From NCBI GenBank assembly GCA_934162685.1, contig CAKPJO010000036.1, positions 1-11,806 on the forward strand: a stretch of DNA of 11,806 nucleotides, written 5' to 3'. Positions 1 through 6,886 of the stretch are shown piece by piece. The DNA comes from an uncultured Bacilli bacterium (lineage in GTDB: Bacteria > Bacillota_I > Bacilli_A > RFN20 > CAG-826). Both the position numbers and the translations under genes were made by a program. The notes below the pieces were generated by a model. That model did not search any database. It had not been told where the DNA came from and worked only from the letters and a program-made list of their open reading frames with translations. The stretch's first letter is position 1. Each line of letters begins with the position of its first letter.

Positions 1-42
1 ATATAAAAGGATTGCTAAGCTTTCAAAAAGTTGCTTAAAAAT

Positions 43-85
43 AGTAAAAGGATAGAAACACCAATTATTTCTATCCTAATTTACT
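43..85 (-). terminator. Hairpin terminator after the paralogous lipoprotein operon
   Basis: A perfect 10-bp inverted repeat (AGGATAGAAA at 49-58, TTTCTATCCT at 68-77) is extended by a second 6-bp stem (AGTAAA at 43-48, TTTACT at 80-85) across a two-base bulge. It lies about 50 bases past the stop of the leftward gene ending at 136. On the minus strand the hairpin is followed by a broken T tract, which fits an intrinsic terminator of moderate strength. It could also serve a gene arriving from the left on the plus strand. The rest of 1-135 shows nothing else that I can support. Confidence 0.65.
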
Positions 86-135
86 TTGACTTTGTTTTTA
101 AAAGTTAACGATATTAAATTTATTGAAAAATTATT

Positions 136-2307
136 TTAAAGTTCTCTACATACCCATTTTTCAATAGTTGTAATATCTTTTTTAACATCATTTATATATG
201 CGCTCGGATCAACGATACCAACACGTGCAAATCTTTCAACTTTAAATCTATTTAAGAAAAGTTCAGAATATTTTGTCCAAGCCTCTAATGCTTTTTGAGC
301 GTTTTCTTTAGCTTCATTTTGCTTTGAAACGTCTTTAGTATCATTATAAAAACGTAATGCAACTGCTGCTTTTAATTTATAAGCATAAAAATCAGATAAA
401 TATGATACAGTTTCTTGATCTAAAACTATATTATTTAGTTCAACACTCTTTTTGCCTTTTGCTTTATTATAATCTGCAACTAAACTACGTGTTTCATTTG
501 CGATTTTATGAAGATTTTCTGCAGCTTCTAATGGAGTGGTTTTATCAAATTTTGTAACACCTTGTTTTACTAATCTAGCATATTCAGCAATTGATAATGC
601 ATCTCCGCCTAAATAAGCATTGTTAGCATTATAAAATCTTTTAATTCCTAGATATCCACCAAAATTTGGGTGTGATTGACATGTTTCTGGGTACCAAGAA
701 GAGTCTGTTCCGCCATAATAATATGTGTTTTGCAATTCTAATAGCCATCTTGATCCAGATTGCATAGATTTCCAAGCAATATCAACAATATTTTTATTAA
801 TATTTTTAAATCTATTATAGACTAGGGAATCAAGATATTCAGTTGGTAAATCTGGATTATATGAGAATCTACCGAACATTGTGTAATTAGCAAAATGTCG
901 ATCATAATAATAGCCGCCATTAAGTGATTCGTCTTTAAAACAATATTCTTTTCCCATAAAATATCCAGCACTACCAAGACAAAATCCATCTGATTTCTCT
1001 TGCTTCATATTTTTAATAAATTCTCTACTCCACTCAACATCAGCCCATGTAAAGTGATATGCGTCTTCATTTCTTAGATTGTATAAATCTTTAACACCTG
1101 CTGGTAAATTATCTCTTGTTGCTTGAGAATATGTTGGCTTAGTACATTTAGAATACATGTGTGTATCAGCGTAACGAGTAGATGCTTTTTTAGTAACATT
1201 TAATTTTTCCCATAATGGCCAGTTATCATTATTGTAGTCATAAACTAATGTGAAATCATCTTTTTTTCCGACAATAGATTTTTCTACTGCTTTGCCATAG
1301 ACATCATAAACCCATTGCTCGGTAACAGATTTTGTATCTGCAGGGTAATCCATGTTTTCGCCGGCGCTTACTTTCAATAAATCAATATCGAAAGTTTCTA
1401 AAAATTTAGTAAATGCTTTTTGAAAGTAATCTTTAGTTGTTTCATTTGCTCTATCAGAAGTAATACCATATTTTCCATTTTCAGCAAATGTATAAATATT
1501 CATATAACTAAACATGAATTTTAATCCATAGTCGTGAGCTAGTTGAATAACATTTTGCCAGTGCTTAGTTTTTTCTTGAATTGTCATTTTTTTAAACACA
1601 TAGTAATTGCCTTCGTTTAAATGTTCGTTTCTAAACATATTAGTTGAATTGCCATAATAACTATCATCATATTCACCAGTATAATAATAAACGTCCTCTA
1701 AAGCACAATCTTCATACCCTGGGACTTCAAGCATACTTGGTAATGTACATGTTTCACTGAATTCAAACATGTTATATCTTAATTTTGACATCATTGAGAA
1801 TAATCCATCCCAGAAATCCAAATCCCATACATTTTCTTGATTATTTCTTGTTGCGTCTCCATTTGCGGTATAACTTGGAGTTCTTAGATCTAAATGAGGA
1901 TTCAATCTAAATCCTCTATCTAATAAATAAGGACTTTCAGATTGGGATTGCACTGATTTTAATGTACCATTAAGTTCAATTGATTCTGCAATTTGATATA
2001 CCCCATACATTGTGCCGACTATATCACCACCGCAAATATTAAATTCGTTTTCGTTTCTAGTTATTGTATAGGCTTCTTTGCCTAGTTGTGAATTGGAGTC
2101 TAATATTTTAATAGTGTAGTTAGGATTGCTATCTACTAATTCCATATTAGAGTTTTTGATTACTTTTTTAACTTCCTTTATAGCATTTAGTACAGGTTTA
2201 TCGCTACCATCATATACAATTTGTATTCTTTCTTTTCCTTTACAAGAAGTAAGCATAGTTATAAGAATTGTAGGTAGTAATAATTTTTTAAATAATTTTT
2301 TATTCAT
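136..2307 (-). CDS. Surface lipoprotein, putative glycoside hydrolase (GH20b/GH67N-like N-terminus), paralog 1
   Basis: A 723-aa predicted lipoprotein. It has a basic start, a hydrophobic stretch and a lipobox ending LTSC with the lipidated Cys at residue 22, so it should sit on the outer face of the membrane. Residues about 25-125 look like the small alpha/beta domain that precedes the barrel in GH20 and GH67 enzymes (ending in a typical MYGVYQIAESI helix). Residues about 130-480 carry the conserved core: LDLRTPSYT (139-147), VPGYEDCA (195-202), MNIYTFAENGKYGIT (269-283), GENM with Glu317, NEDAYHFTWAD with Glu414 and Asp415, and GGYYYDRH (464-471). The acidic residues in GENM and NEDAYH are shared with the neighbouring paralog and are my candidates for catalysis. 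Residues about 575-690 look helical. RBS AAAGGA lies 11 bases before the ATG. It is the second gene after paralog 2, 23 bp downstream with no promoter of its own visible, so probably co-transcribed. The enzyme class and substrate are not certain; I cannot name the CAZy family. Confidence 0.85.
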   Translation of the reverse strand: MNKKLFKKLLLPTILITMLTSCKGKERIQIVYDGSDKPVLNAIKEVKKVIKNSNMELVDSNPNYTIKILDSNSQLGKEAYTITRNENEFNICGGDIVGTMYGVYQIAESIELNGTLKSVQSQSESPYLLDRGFRLNPHLDLRTPSYTANGDATRNNQENVWDLDFWDGLFSMMSKLRYNMFEFSETCTLPSMLEVPGYEDCALEDVYYYTGEYDDSYYGNSTNMFRNEHLNEGNYYVFKKMTIQEKTKHWQNVIQLAHDYGLKFMFSYMNIYTFAENGKYGITSDRANETTKDYFQKAFTKFLETFDIDLLKVSAGENMDYPADTKSVTEQWVYDVYGKAVEKSIVGKKDDFTLVYDYNNDNWPLWEKLNVTKKASTRYADTHMYSKCTKPTYSQATRDNLPAGVKDLYNLRNEDAYHFTWADVEWSREFIKNMKQEKSDGFCLGSAGYFMGKEYCFKDESLNGGYYYDRHFANYTMFGRFSYNPDLPTEYLDSLVYNRFKNINKNIVDIAWKSMQSGSRWLLELQNTYYYGGTDSSWYPETCQSHPNFGGYLGIKRFYNANNAYLGGDALSIAEYARLVKQGVTKFDKTTPLEAAENLHKIANETRSLVADYNKAKGKKSVELNNIVLDQETVSYLSDFYAYKLKAAVALRFYNDTKDVSKQNEAKENAQKALEAWTKYSELFLNRFKVERFARVGIVDPSAYINDVKKDITTIEKWVCREL

Positions 2308-2330
2308 GTTTGCTTTTTTCCTTTTTAATA

Positions 2331-4526
2331 TTAATAAGTTCTACATTTCCATGTTTTAGCAGTATTGATATCTTCCATAACATCAGCGGTAAATGAGTTA
2401 GGATTGATAACACCATGACGAGGAAGTCTTTCTTCTTTAAATCTAGAAGAGAATAAATTCGCATATAATTTCCAATTTTCTAAAGCAGATTCTAAATTTT
2501 TAATAGCTTTTTCTTGGTAATTAGTATCTTTTGTATCATTATATATTCTTAAGTTCATTGTACCTTCAAATTTATCAGCATAATAGTTTCCTAAATAAGC
2601 AAATAATTTTTGATCAAGTAATAAATTTTCAAGTTCTGTATTTTTACCTTTTAGTTTATTAAGAGCTGATTCAACATCTTTTAGTACTTCACTTGCTAAT
2701 TTTCTTAAATCATTTGCAACATCGAATGGTGTCCTTTTTTCTAATTTTGTTACGCCACTACTTAATAGATTTGCGTATTCACTAAATGAATAAATATCAC
2801 CATCTGGATCTGCTAAATTGGAATTAATCATTTTCTTAACACCTAAGAACCCTCCTAATGTTGGGTGAGAGGTACACATTTCAGGTAGGAATGCTGCATC
2901 AGTACCACCAGGTGCAAACTGACAAATGATATTTGGCATTATTTTTCCAGCAGTATTCATAGCTTTCCAAGCTAAATCAACGATTTTGGTGTTAACATCA
3001 CGATAATGATTTTCAACTATTTTTTGCCATGTTTCATTAGTGATTTCTGGATTATAAGCAAATCGTCCAAACATTGTATACATAATCCAATGCCTATCGT
3101 AATAGTAACCACCATTTAAAGAATCATCGACAAATTCATATTCTTTTCCAGAAACATAATATCCATCAATAGCAAAGTGCCATCCGAGTACACGATCTTT
3201 TTTAGAATGTTTAGCAAAATCTCTAGCAAAATCTGGATCTCCCCATGTTAAGTGATATGCATCTTCACCACGAACGTTATAAATCATGTTCCAACCTTCA
3301 GGCATATTTTTAATATATTCATCATTATCAGTACACTTTGATACAGATAATAATCGAGTGTCGTTATATCTTTTATTAACATACAAAGGGTAAGGATAAT
3401 CATTAAATTCATCATAGAATTCTTGAGTTAATTTTGTATTACCAACGCCCGCAAATCCTAATAAGAAATTTTTGCCTTTTTCAGGATTATCTTTAAATGC
3501 ATCTTCAACAGCGCCACCATAAACATATCTATACCATTTATTTGAGATATCCTCTGTTCCTTTTTCAGCAACCATGTTTTCTCCACAGGTTGTTTTTAGT
3601 TGATCTATGTATGGATATGTTTTAATTAATTGCGTATACGCTTTTCTAAAATAATCTTTTGTAACTTCATTATCACGGGCATCAGTAATTCCATATTTAC
3701 CATTTTCCGCAAATGTATAGATATTCATTGTTGACATTTGCCAATGGATTCCACGATTATGAGCAGCCTCCATAACTTGTTTCCAAAATGCGATTTTTTC
3801 ATCGATTGTTATTTTTTTAACAACACGATAATTGCCTTCTTGCATATGTTCTGGACGATACATGTTAGTGCAGTCGCCTAAATAAGTATCGTCATATGAT
3901 CCAGTATACTCTAATACATCATCAATTGCACAATCTTCATATCCTGGCACTTTAACCATATTTGCTAATGAGTTAACTGTTGCAAATGATAGCAAGTTAT
4001 AACGCATTTTGGCCATTCTATCAAATAAACCTTGCCAAAAATCTAAATCCCATGTATTCTCTAAATTCCATCTAGTAGAATCGCCATTATTTGTATATGA
4101 TGGTGTTCTTAAATCCATAGGTGGCCTAATAGATACACCGCGATATTCTAAATATGGACTTTCTTCAAAATTTTGTAGATTAACGATACCTTTATTTAAT
4201 GATATGTTTTCCGCTAGTTGCAAGCCACCATACATTAATCCTGTCGAGTCATTTGAAAGCACATTAATAGTATTATTTTCCACTTTAATTTTGTAGCCTT
4301 CTTTAGCAATTCCTTTAGTTGAATTATTTATTATAATTTGATAATCACCGCCGCTATTTACATACTTTAATTTATTTTGTTTTAAAGATGTTTTAATTTC
4401 CTCAATAGCAAATTTTACCGATTCTTCATCTCCGGTATAATCGATGGAAACGGTTGTGCTTTTGCCACATGATGAAAGAGCTCCTAAAAAGAGTGTTGCA
4501 ATTAAAAATGATAATTTCTTTTTCAT
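2331..4526 (-). CDS. Surface lipoprotein, putative glycoside hydrolase (GH20b/GH67N-like N-terminus), paralog 2
   Basis: A 731-aa lipoprotein with lipobox LSSC (Cys20), homologous along its whole length to the gene at 136-2307. Shared blocks include MDLRTPSYT (137-145), VPGYEDCA (193-200), MNIYTFAENGKYGIT (267-281), CGENM with Glu316, GEDAYHLTWGD with Glu421 and Asp422, and SLNGGYYYDRH (469-479). The two differ most between residues about 340 and 400, where this copy is longer; in a barrel enzyme that segment would face the substrate, so the pair may act on different linkages or substituents. The start is fixed by the lipoprotein signal and by an in-frame TAA two codons upstream. The only good Shine-Dalgarno sequence is 24 bases away, with a hairpin between (see 4533-4557). 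It is the first gene of a two-gene unit, behind a long leader with several predicted control sites. Homologous proteins with an RTPSYT block occur, as I recall, in gut Bacteroidota and are usually left as hypothetical or alpha-glucuronidase-like; the activity here is inference. Confidence 0.85.
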   Translation of the reverse strand: MKKKLSFLIATLFLGALSSCGKSTTVSIDYTGDEESVKFAIEEIKTSLKQNKLKYVNSGGDYQIIINNSTKGIAKEGYKIKVENNTINVLSNDSTGLMYGGLQLAENISLNKGIVNLQNFEESPYLEYRGVSIRPPMDLRTPSYTNNGDSTRWNLENTWDLDFWQGLFDRMAKMRYNLLSFATVNSLANMVKVPGYEDCAIDDVLEYTGSYDDTYLGDCTNMYRPEHMQEGNYRVVKKITIDEKIAFWKQVMEAAHNRGIHWQMSTMNIYTFAENGKYGITDARDNEVTKDYFRKAYTQLIKTYPYIDQLKTTCGENMVAEKGTEDISNKWYRYVYGGAVEDAFKDNPEKGKNFLLGFAGVGNTKLTQEFYDEFNDYPYPLYVNKRYNDTRLLSVSKCTDNDEYIKNMPEGWNMIYNVRGEDAYHLTWGDPDFARDFAKHSKKDRVLGWHFAIDGYYVSGKEYEFVDDSLNGGYYYDRHWIMYTMFGRFAYNPEITNETWQKIVENHYRDVNTKIVDLAWKAMNTAGKIMPNIICQFAPGGTDAAFLPEMCTSHPTLGGFLGVKKMINSNLADPDGDIYSFSEYANLLSSGVTKLEKRTPFDVANDLRKLASEVLKDVESALNKLKGKNTELENLLLDQKLFAYLGNYYADKFEGTMNLRIYNDTKDTNYQEKAIKNLESALENWKLYANLFSSRFKEERLPRHGVINPNSFTADVMEDINTAKTWKCRTY

Positions 4527-4532
4527 ACTTTA

Positions 4533-4557
4533 TTCGAGTGTTTTCTCGAATCCTTTC
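4533..4557 (-). promoter_or_regulatory. Shine-Dalgarno separated from its start codon by a perfect hairpin
   Basis: Read on the minus strand: GAAAGGA (4557-4551), then at once TTCGAG (4550-4545), loop AAAACA (4544-4539), CTCGAA (4538-4533), then TAAAGT and the ATG at 4526. The two 6-bp arms are perfectly complementary. Unfolded, the SD-to-ATG distance is 24 bases, too long for normal initiation; folded, the 18-base hairpin is removed and the effective spacing is 6 bases, close to ideal. No other SD is present and the start cannot move, because of the lipoprotein signal and the upstream in-frame TAA. It could instead be a DNA operator, but its position favours RNA. Confidence 0.6.
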
Positions 4558-4576
4558 TATAATTATTTTTTATAAG

Positions 4577-4606
4577 ATTCTAAATATAACAATATTAGCT
4601 TTGCAA
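4577..4606 (-). promoter_or_regulatory. Possible secondary promoter for the paralogous lipoprotein operon
   Basis: On the minus strand TTGCAA (4606-4601) and TAGAAT (4582-4577) are separated by 18 bases, a passable sigma-A pair. It would give a short leader that keeps the SD and hairpin but bypasses the upstream palindrome and tandem repeats. In DNA this AT-rich, such matches are common, so this is a weaker candidate than the one at 4680-4708. Confidence 0.25.
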
Positions 4607-4654
4607 AACAATAATAAATTTAATATAATTTTGCCAATATTCTATCTATATGTT

Positions 4655-4678
4655 TATTAATGTAATCTTACATTAATA
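4655..4678. promoter_or_regulatory. 24-bp palindrome, predicted repressor operator over the transcription start
   Basis: A perfect 11-bp inverted repeat: TATTAATGTAA (4655-4665) and TTACATTAATA (4668-4678), with a 2-bp spacer TC. There is no T tract after it in either direction, and the 2-base gap makes a poor hairpin loop, so a terminator is unlikely. It begins 2 bp past a predicted minus-strand -10 box (4680-4685), so it covers the expected start of transcription, the classic place for a dimeric repressor. The ATGTAA/TTACAT core does not match the cre consensus or the TTTCRCGAAA element found nearby, so the protein that binds it is unknown. Confidence 0.6.
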
Positions 4679-4679
4679 T

Positions 4680-4708
4680 TTTATAAAACATTAAAAAATG
4701 ATTACTTT
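4680..4708 (-). promoter_or_regulatory. Candidate main promoter of the paralogous lipoprotein operon
   Basis: A minus-strand -10 box TATAAA (4685-4680) has no recognisable -35 box 17 bp upstream (AAAGTA at 4708-4703). The tandem repeat pair ends just upstream of that position and the 24-bp palindrome lies just downstream of the -10. A good -10 without a -35, with repeats immediately upstream, is typical of an activator-dependent promoter. The transcript would have a leader of roughly 145 bases. Confidence 0.4.
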
Positions 4709-4710
4709 AA

Positions 4711-4743
4711 TTTTTCGTGAAATGGTTAATATTTTACGCAAAA
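4711..4743 (-). promoter_or_regulatory. Tandem TTTCRCGAAA-type element pair, 21-bp period (pair 1)
   Basis: Two similar elements: TTTTTCGTGAAA (4711-4722) and TTTTACGCAAAA (4732-4743). They match at 9 of 12 positions and their CG dinucleotides (4716 and 4737) are exactly 21 bp apart. On the strand of the gene they control, the nearer one reads ATTTCACGAAAAA. The 11-mer TTTCGTGAAAT here (4713-4723) recurs, inverted, at 7885-7895. The pair is in the same orientation to its downstream gene as the two pairs near 7832-7918. It is a predicted site for a direct-repeat-binding regulator, the LytTR protein encoded at 6076-6768 being the obvious local candidate. Confidence 0.6.
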
Positions 4744-4763
4744 ATATAGTAATCGACGAATAT

Positions 4764-6062
4764 TTATTTTTTGAAAATAATATCCACAATAAAATTATTA
4801 TTTTTTATAGTTGATAAGTACCGTCCGTTGTATTTTTCGATGATTGTTTTCATAGATTGAATACCAAAACCATGATAATGTTCATTTTTCTTTTCTTCTT
4901 CAAAAACATTATCAGTATAGTAATTTTCACAGTGAATTTTGATAAATGAATTCCAAGAATATACTTTTAATAAAATTTTTCTTTTTTCCTTGTCTTTAAC
5001 TCGTATTTCGTAATTTGTGGCATTTTCAAGCAAATTAGAAAATAACGATATTAAATAATCCTCGCGCATGAAGTCCATTAGTTTGCCATCAACAATTACA
5101 TTTAATTCTATATCATTTGCATTACACCTTAATTTTGTGTTAGTTATAATTACATCTAAAATATCATTGCCTGTTTTTGTTTTGCAGTCATAAATATTAA
5201 TTGATTTTAAAGTATCGTTTACAAATTCATCGTTAAGTTTGCCGCTTTTTTGAGCAACTCTAATTTGATGTCGCATATCATGGCACTTTTGATTAATGAT
5301 TTCGATGTTTTCTTTTGTTATTTCATATTCTTTCATTGATGCGATGACTATTTTATTCATTTGATTCATTCTTAACTTAGATTCGTTAGCAAACGATAAG
5401 ACAAAAATCATGCTTAAAGAAATAATATAAAAACAAAATGCCCCAAAACTTACTCTAAACAAATATTTAGTCGGCATAATTCTATCATTTAGCATAGGAG
5501 CTATGAGAAAGATGGCAACTTCGGCAATAATAAATAATACTGTAATTATCTTATTAATATGAAATTGTTTATTTATACTTGCATATTTTTTAAAAATGAA
5601 AAATATAAGTAAAAACCATAATAATTTACATAATATAGATATAAAAAACCATATGCCTGGTGTTTTTGAAGCTTGATAATAACCAGTGTTAGCTAAATCA
5701 GCATAAGCGTAGAAAATCATATTATATATAGAAGATGAGGTATTATAGACTAATGTTGTTGCAACAAACATATATATTCTGGTGCTTAATGACTCTTTAA
5801 TAAAGTAAAATAAATGAATAAGTGTTGGAATAGTTAAAATTGTAAAAACTAAAGGAGTTATGGCTTTATATGATGTGTAATTGTTTGTTTTTAAATCGGC
5901 GAGAAGAATAGCGAAAATAAGCGATAAAACGCAAGAAATTAATATAACAATAATATAAAAAAATCCTTCTTTTTTTCTCCTTTTTAAGGAGTTAGTTACC
6001 GCAAGACTAGCGATAAAATACGATAGTGAAAATACTAAATAATACTTAAATTGTTCAATCAT
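4764..6062 (-). CDS. GHKL-type membrane sensor histidine kinase of a LytTR two-component system
   Basis: A 432-aa protein. Residues 1-225 contain about six or seven hydrophobic membrane segments. A cytoplasmic kinase follows: a His motif CHDMRHQI (260-267; the phospho-acceptor is probably His261 by analogy with HPK10/AgrC-type HDxxxH kinases), the TGNDILDVII block (297-306) usual in this group, an N box NLLENATNYE (343-352, Asn347) and a G box HGFGIQSM (397-404) for ATP binding. It has no PAS or extracellular loop domain large enough to bind a glycan, so the signal is probably sensed through the membrane region or a partner protein. RBS AAAGGA lies 8 bases before the ATG. It is the second gene after the response regulator (13-bp gap). 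No terminator is visible between its stop and the lipoprotein genes further on, so transcription could continue into them. GHKL/LytTR pairs usually sense peptides; a pair in the middle of a surface glycosidase locus suggests local control, which is inference. Confidence 0.88.
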   Translation of the reverse strand: MIEQFKYYLVFSLSYFIASLAVTNSLKRRKKEGFFYIIVILISCVLSLIFAILLADLKTNNYTSYKAITPLVFTILTIPTLIHLFYFIKESLSTRIYMFVATTLVYNTSSSIYNMIFYAYADLANTGYYQASKTPGIWFFISILCKLLWFLLIFFIFKKYASINKQFHINKIITVLFIIAEVAIFLIAPMLNDRIMPTKYLFRVSFGAFCFYIISLSMIFVLSFANESKLRMNQMNKIVIASMKEYEITKENIEIINQKCHDMRHQIRVAQKSGKLNDEFVNDTLKSINIYDCKTKTGNDILDVIITNTKLRCNANDIELNVIVDGKLMDFMREDYLISLFSNLLENATNYEIRVKDKEKRKILLKVYSWNSFIKIHCENYYTDNVFEEEKKNEHYHGFGIQSMKTIIEKYNGRYLSTIKNNNFIVDIIFKK

Positions 6063-6075
6063 TAGTTCATTCCTT

Positions 6076-6768
6076 TTATATTACCTTGTTTAGTGCATCC
6101 ATTATTTGATTTTTTAATAATGGTGAAAATGTTAGTTCTAAATCATTAGATAAAATGATTGTTTTGTTTCCGATTGAAACAATATGAAAGATATTAACAA
6201 TTTTTGATTTGGAAATGCGTACGAAAAAATCTTTTGGAAGAGTCTTTTCAATATTTTTTAAAGAATCCCAGCATTCATAATTTTTGTTTTTTAAGTGCAA
6301 ATACACTAGGTGATCATCAACGGAAATATAATAAACATCTTTGCATCTAATTTTTAAATATCCAGAAGTTGTTTTAATGTTAAAAAAGTCAGCACTTTTT
6401 TCAACTCTAGTAGATATTTTATTAAGAATTGCTTCTAATCTTTCGTATTTTATTGGCTTTACTATGTAATCGTATGCGTTAACTTCATATCCATTTATTG
6501 CAAATTGAGCAAGGTTTGTTATAAATATAATGATTGCCTCATCATCAATCTTTCTTATTTTCTTACTTAATTCAAGTCCATTAATGTCTGGTAATTCAAT
6601 GTCAATAAAAATAATATCATAGTTTGCTTTGAATTTTTCTAAAAATGTAATTGAAGTATTGAATATATCTAATTCGATGAATAATGAATTATTGCTTTCG
6701 TATTGATTAATTAAGTTTTTAAAATAACTTGAATATATTTCTTCATCTTCAATTAATGCTATTTTCAT
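6076..6768 (-). CDS. LytTR-family response regulator
   Basis: A 230-aa cytoplasmic transcription regulator. Residues 1-118 form a receiver domain: acidic pocket EDEE (7-10), phospho-acceptor Asp56 in IFIDIELP, Thr84 in FITN and Lys104 in VKPI. Residues about 128-228 form a LytTR DNA-binding domain with the typical FVRISKSKIVNIFHI segment (182-196). The reading frame is open further up to 6810, but the start at 6768 is chosen because AAGGAGT (6776-6782) lies 7 bases before it and the receiver domain begins there (MKIALIEDEE). It is the first gene of an operon with the kinase. LytTR proteins bind pairs of short direct repeats about one to two helical turns apart; three such pairs occur in this window upstream of the other genes (4711-4743, 7832-7869, 7886-7918). 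None is seen at its own promoter, so autoregulation by these elements is not suggested. Confidence 0.92.
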   Translation of the reverse strand: MKIALIEDEEIYSSYFKNLINQYESNNSLFIELDIFNTSITFLEKFKANYDIIFIDIELPDINGLELSKKIRKIDDEAIIIFITNLAQFAINGYEVNAYDYIVKPIKYERLEAILNKISTRVEKSADFFNIKTTSGYLKIRCKDVYYISVDDHLVYLHLKNKNYECWDSLKNIEKTLPKDFFVRISKSKIVNIFHIVSIGNKTIILSNDLELTFSPLLKNQIMDALNKVI

Positions 6769-6775
6769 TTCAATT

Positions 6776-6782
6776 ACTCCTT
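6776..6782 (-). promoter_or_regulatory. RBS that sets the response regulator start at 6768
   Basis: AAGGAGT on the minus strand, 7 bases before the ATG at 6768. The upstream in-frame ATG at 6810 has no comparable SD, and would add 14 residues (MTAKQNKILQGVIE) that are not part of a receiver domain. Confidence 0.85.
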
Positions 6783-6824
6783 GTAATATTTTATTTTGCT
6801 TTGCTGTCAATATTTTATATTTTA

Positions 6825-6833
6825 ATTATAACA
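6825..6833 (-). promoter_or_regulatory. Extended -10 promoter of the two-component operon
   Basis: TGTTATAAT on the minus strand is a perfect extended -10 (TGnTATAAT), which does not need a good -35. It lies between the terminator of the upstream gene (6844-6870) and the response regulator RBS, giving a leader of about 50 bases. A TTGACA on the same strand (6810-6805) is probably not a -35: its only correctly spaced -10 would place the start of transcription inside the RBS. Confidence 0.5.
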
Positions 6834-6843
6834 TAAAAGTGAA

Positions 6844-6870
6844 AAAAAGCACTTTTTCAAAGTGCTTTTT
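6844..6870 (-). terminator. Rho-independent terminator of the 287-aa lipoprotein gene
   Basis: A perfect 12-bp stem (AAAAAGCACTTT at 6844-6855, AAAGTGCTTTTT at 6859-6870) with a 3-base loop. On the minus strand it ends in a run of seven T, 17 bases past the stop codon at 6887. It isolates the lipoprotein gene from the two-component operon downstream. Confidence 0.9.
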
Positions 6871-6886
6871 AAGATTTGTGATTAAT

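Noticed and set aside
2..55. Open plus-strand frame of 17 codons ending in TAG just at the first hairpin
   Set aside because: It could be the tail of a gene lying to the left, but 17 codons without a stop are not significant, the end is cut by the window edge, and TAG is used by no other gene here.
4751..4760. Possible third repeat of the 21-bp series (CG at 4757) upstream of pair 1
   Set aside because: The spacing is 20 rather than 21, and the flanking T and A runs of the element are missing.
6769..6810. N-terminal extension of the response regulator to the ATG at 6810
   Set aside because: No RBS precedes it, and the receiver domain and a strong RBS both point to 6768.
6805..6810. TTGACA on the minus strand as the -35 of the two-component operon
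   Set aside because: A matching -10 at normal spacing would start transcription inside the RBS; the extended -10 at 6825-6833 is more plausible.
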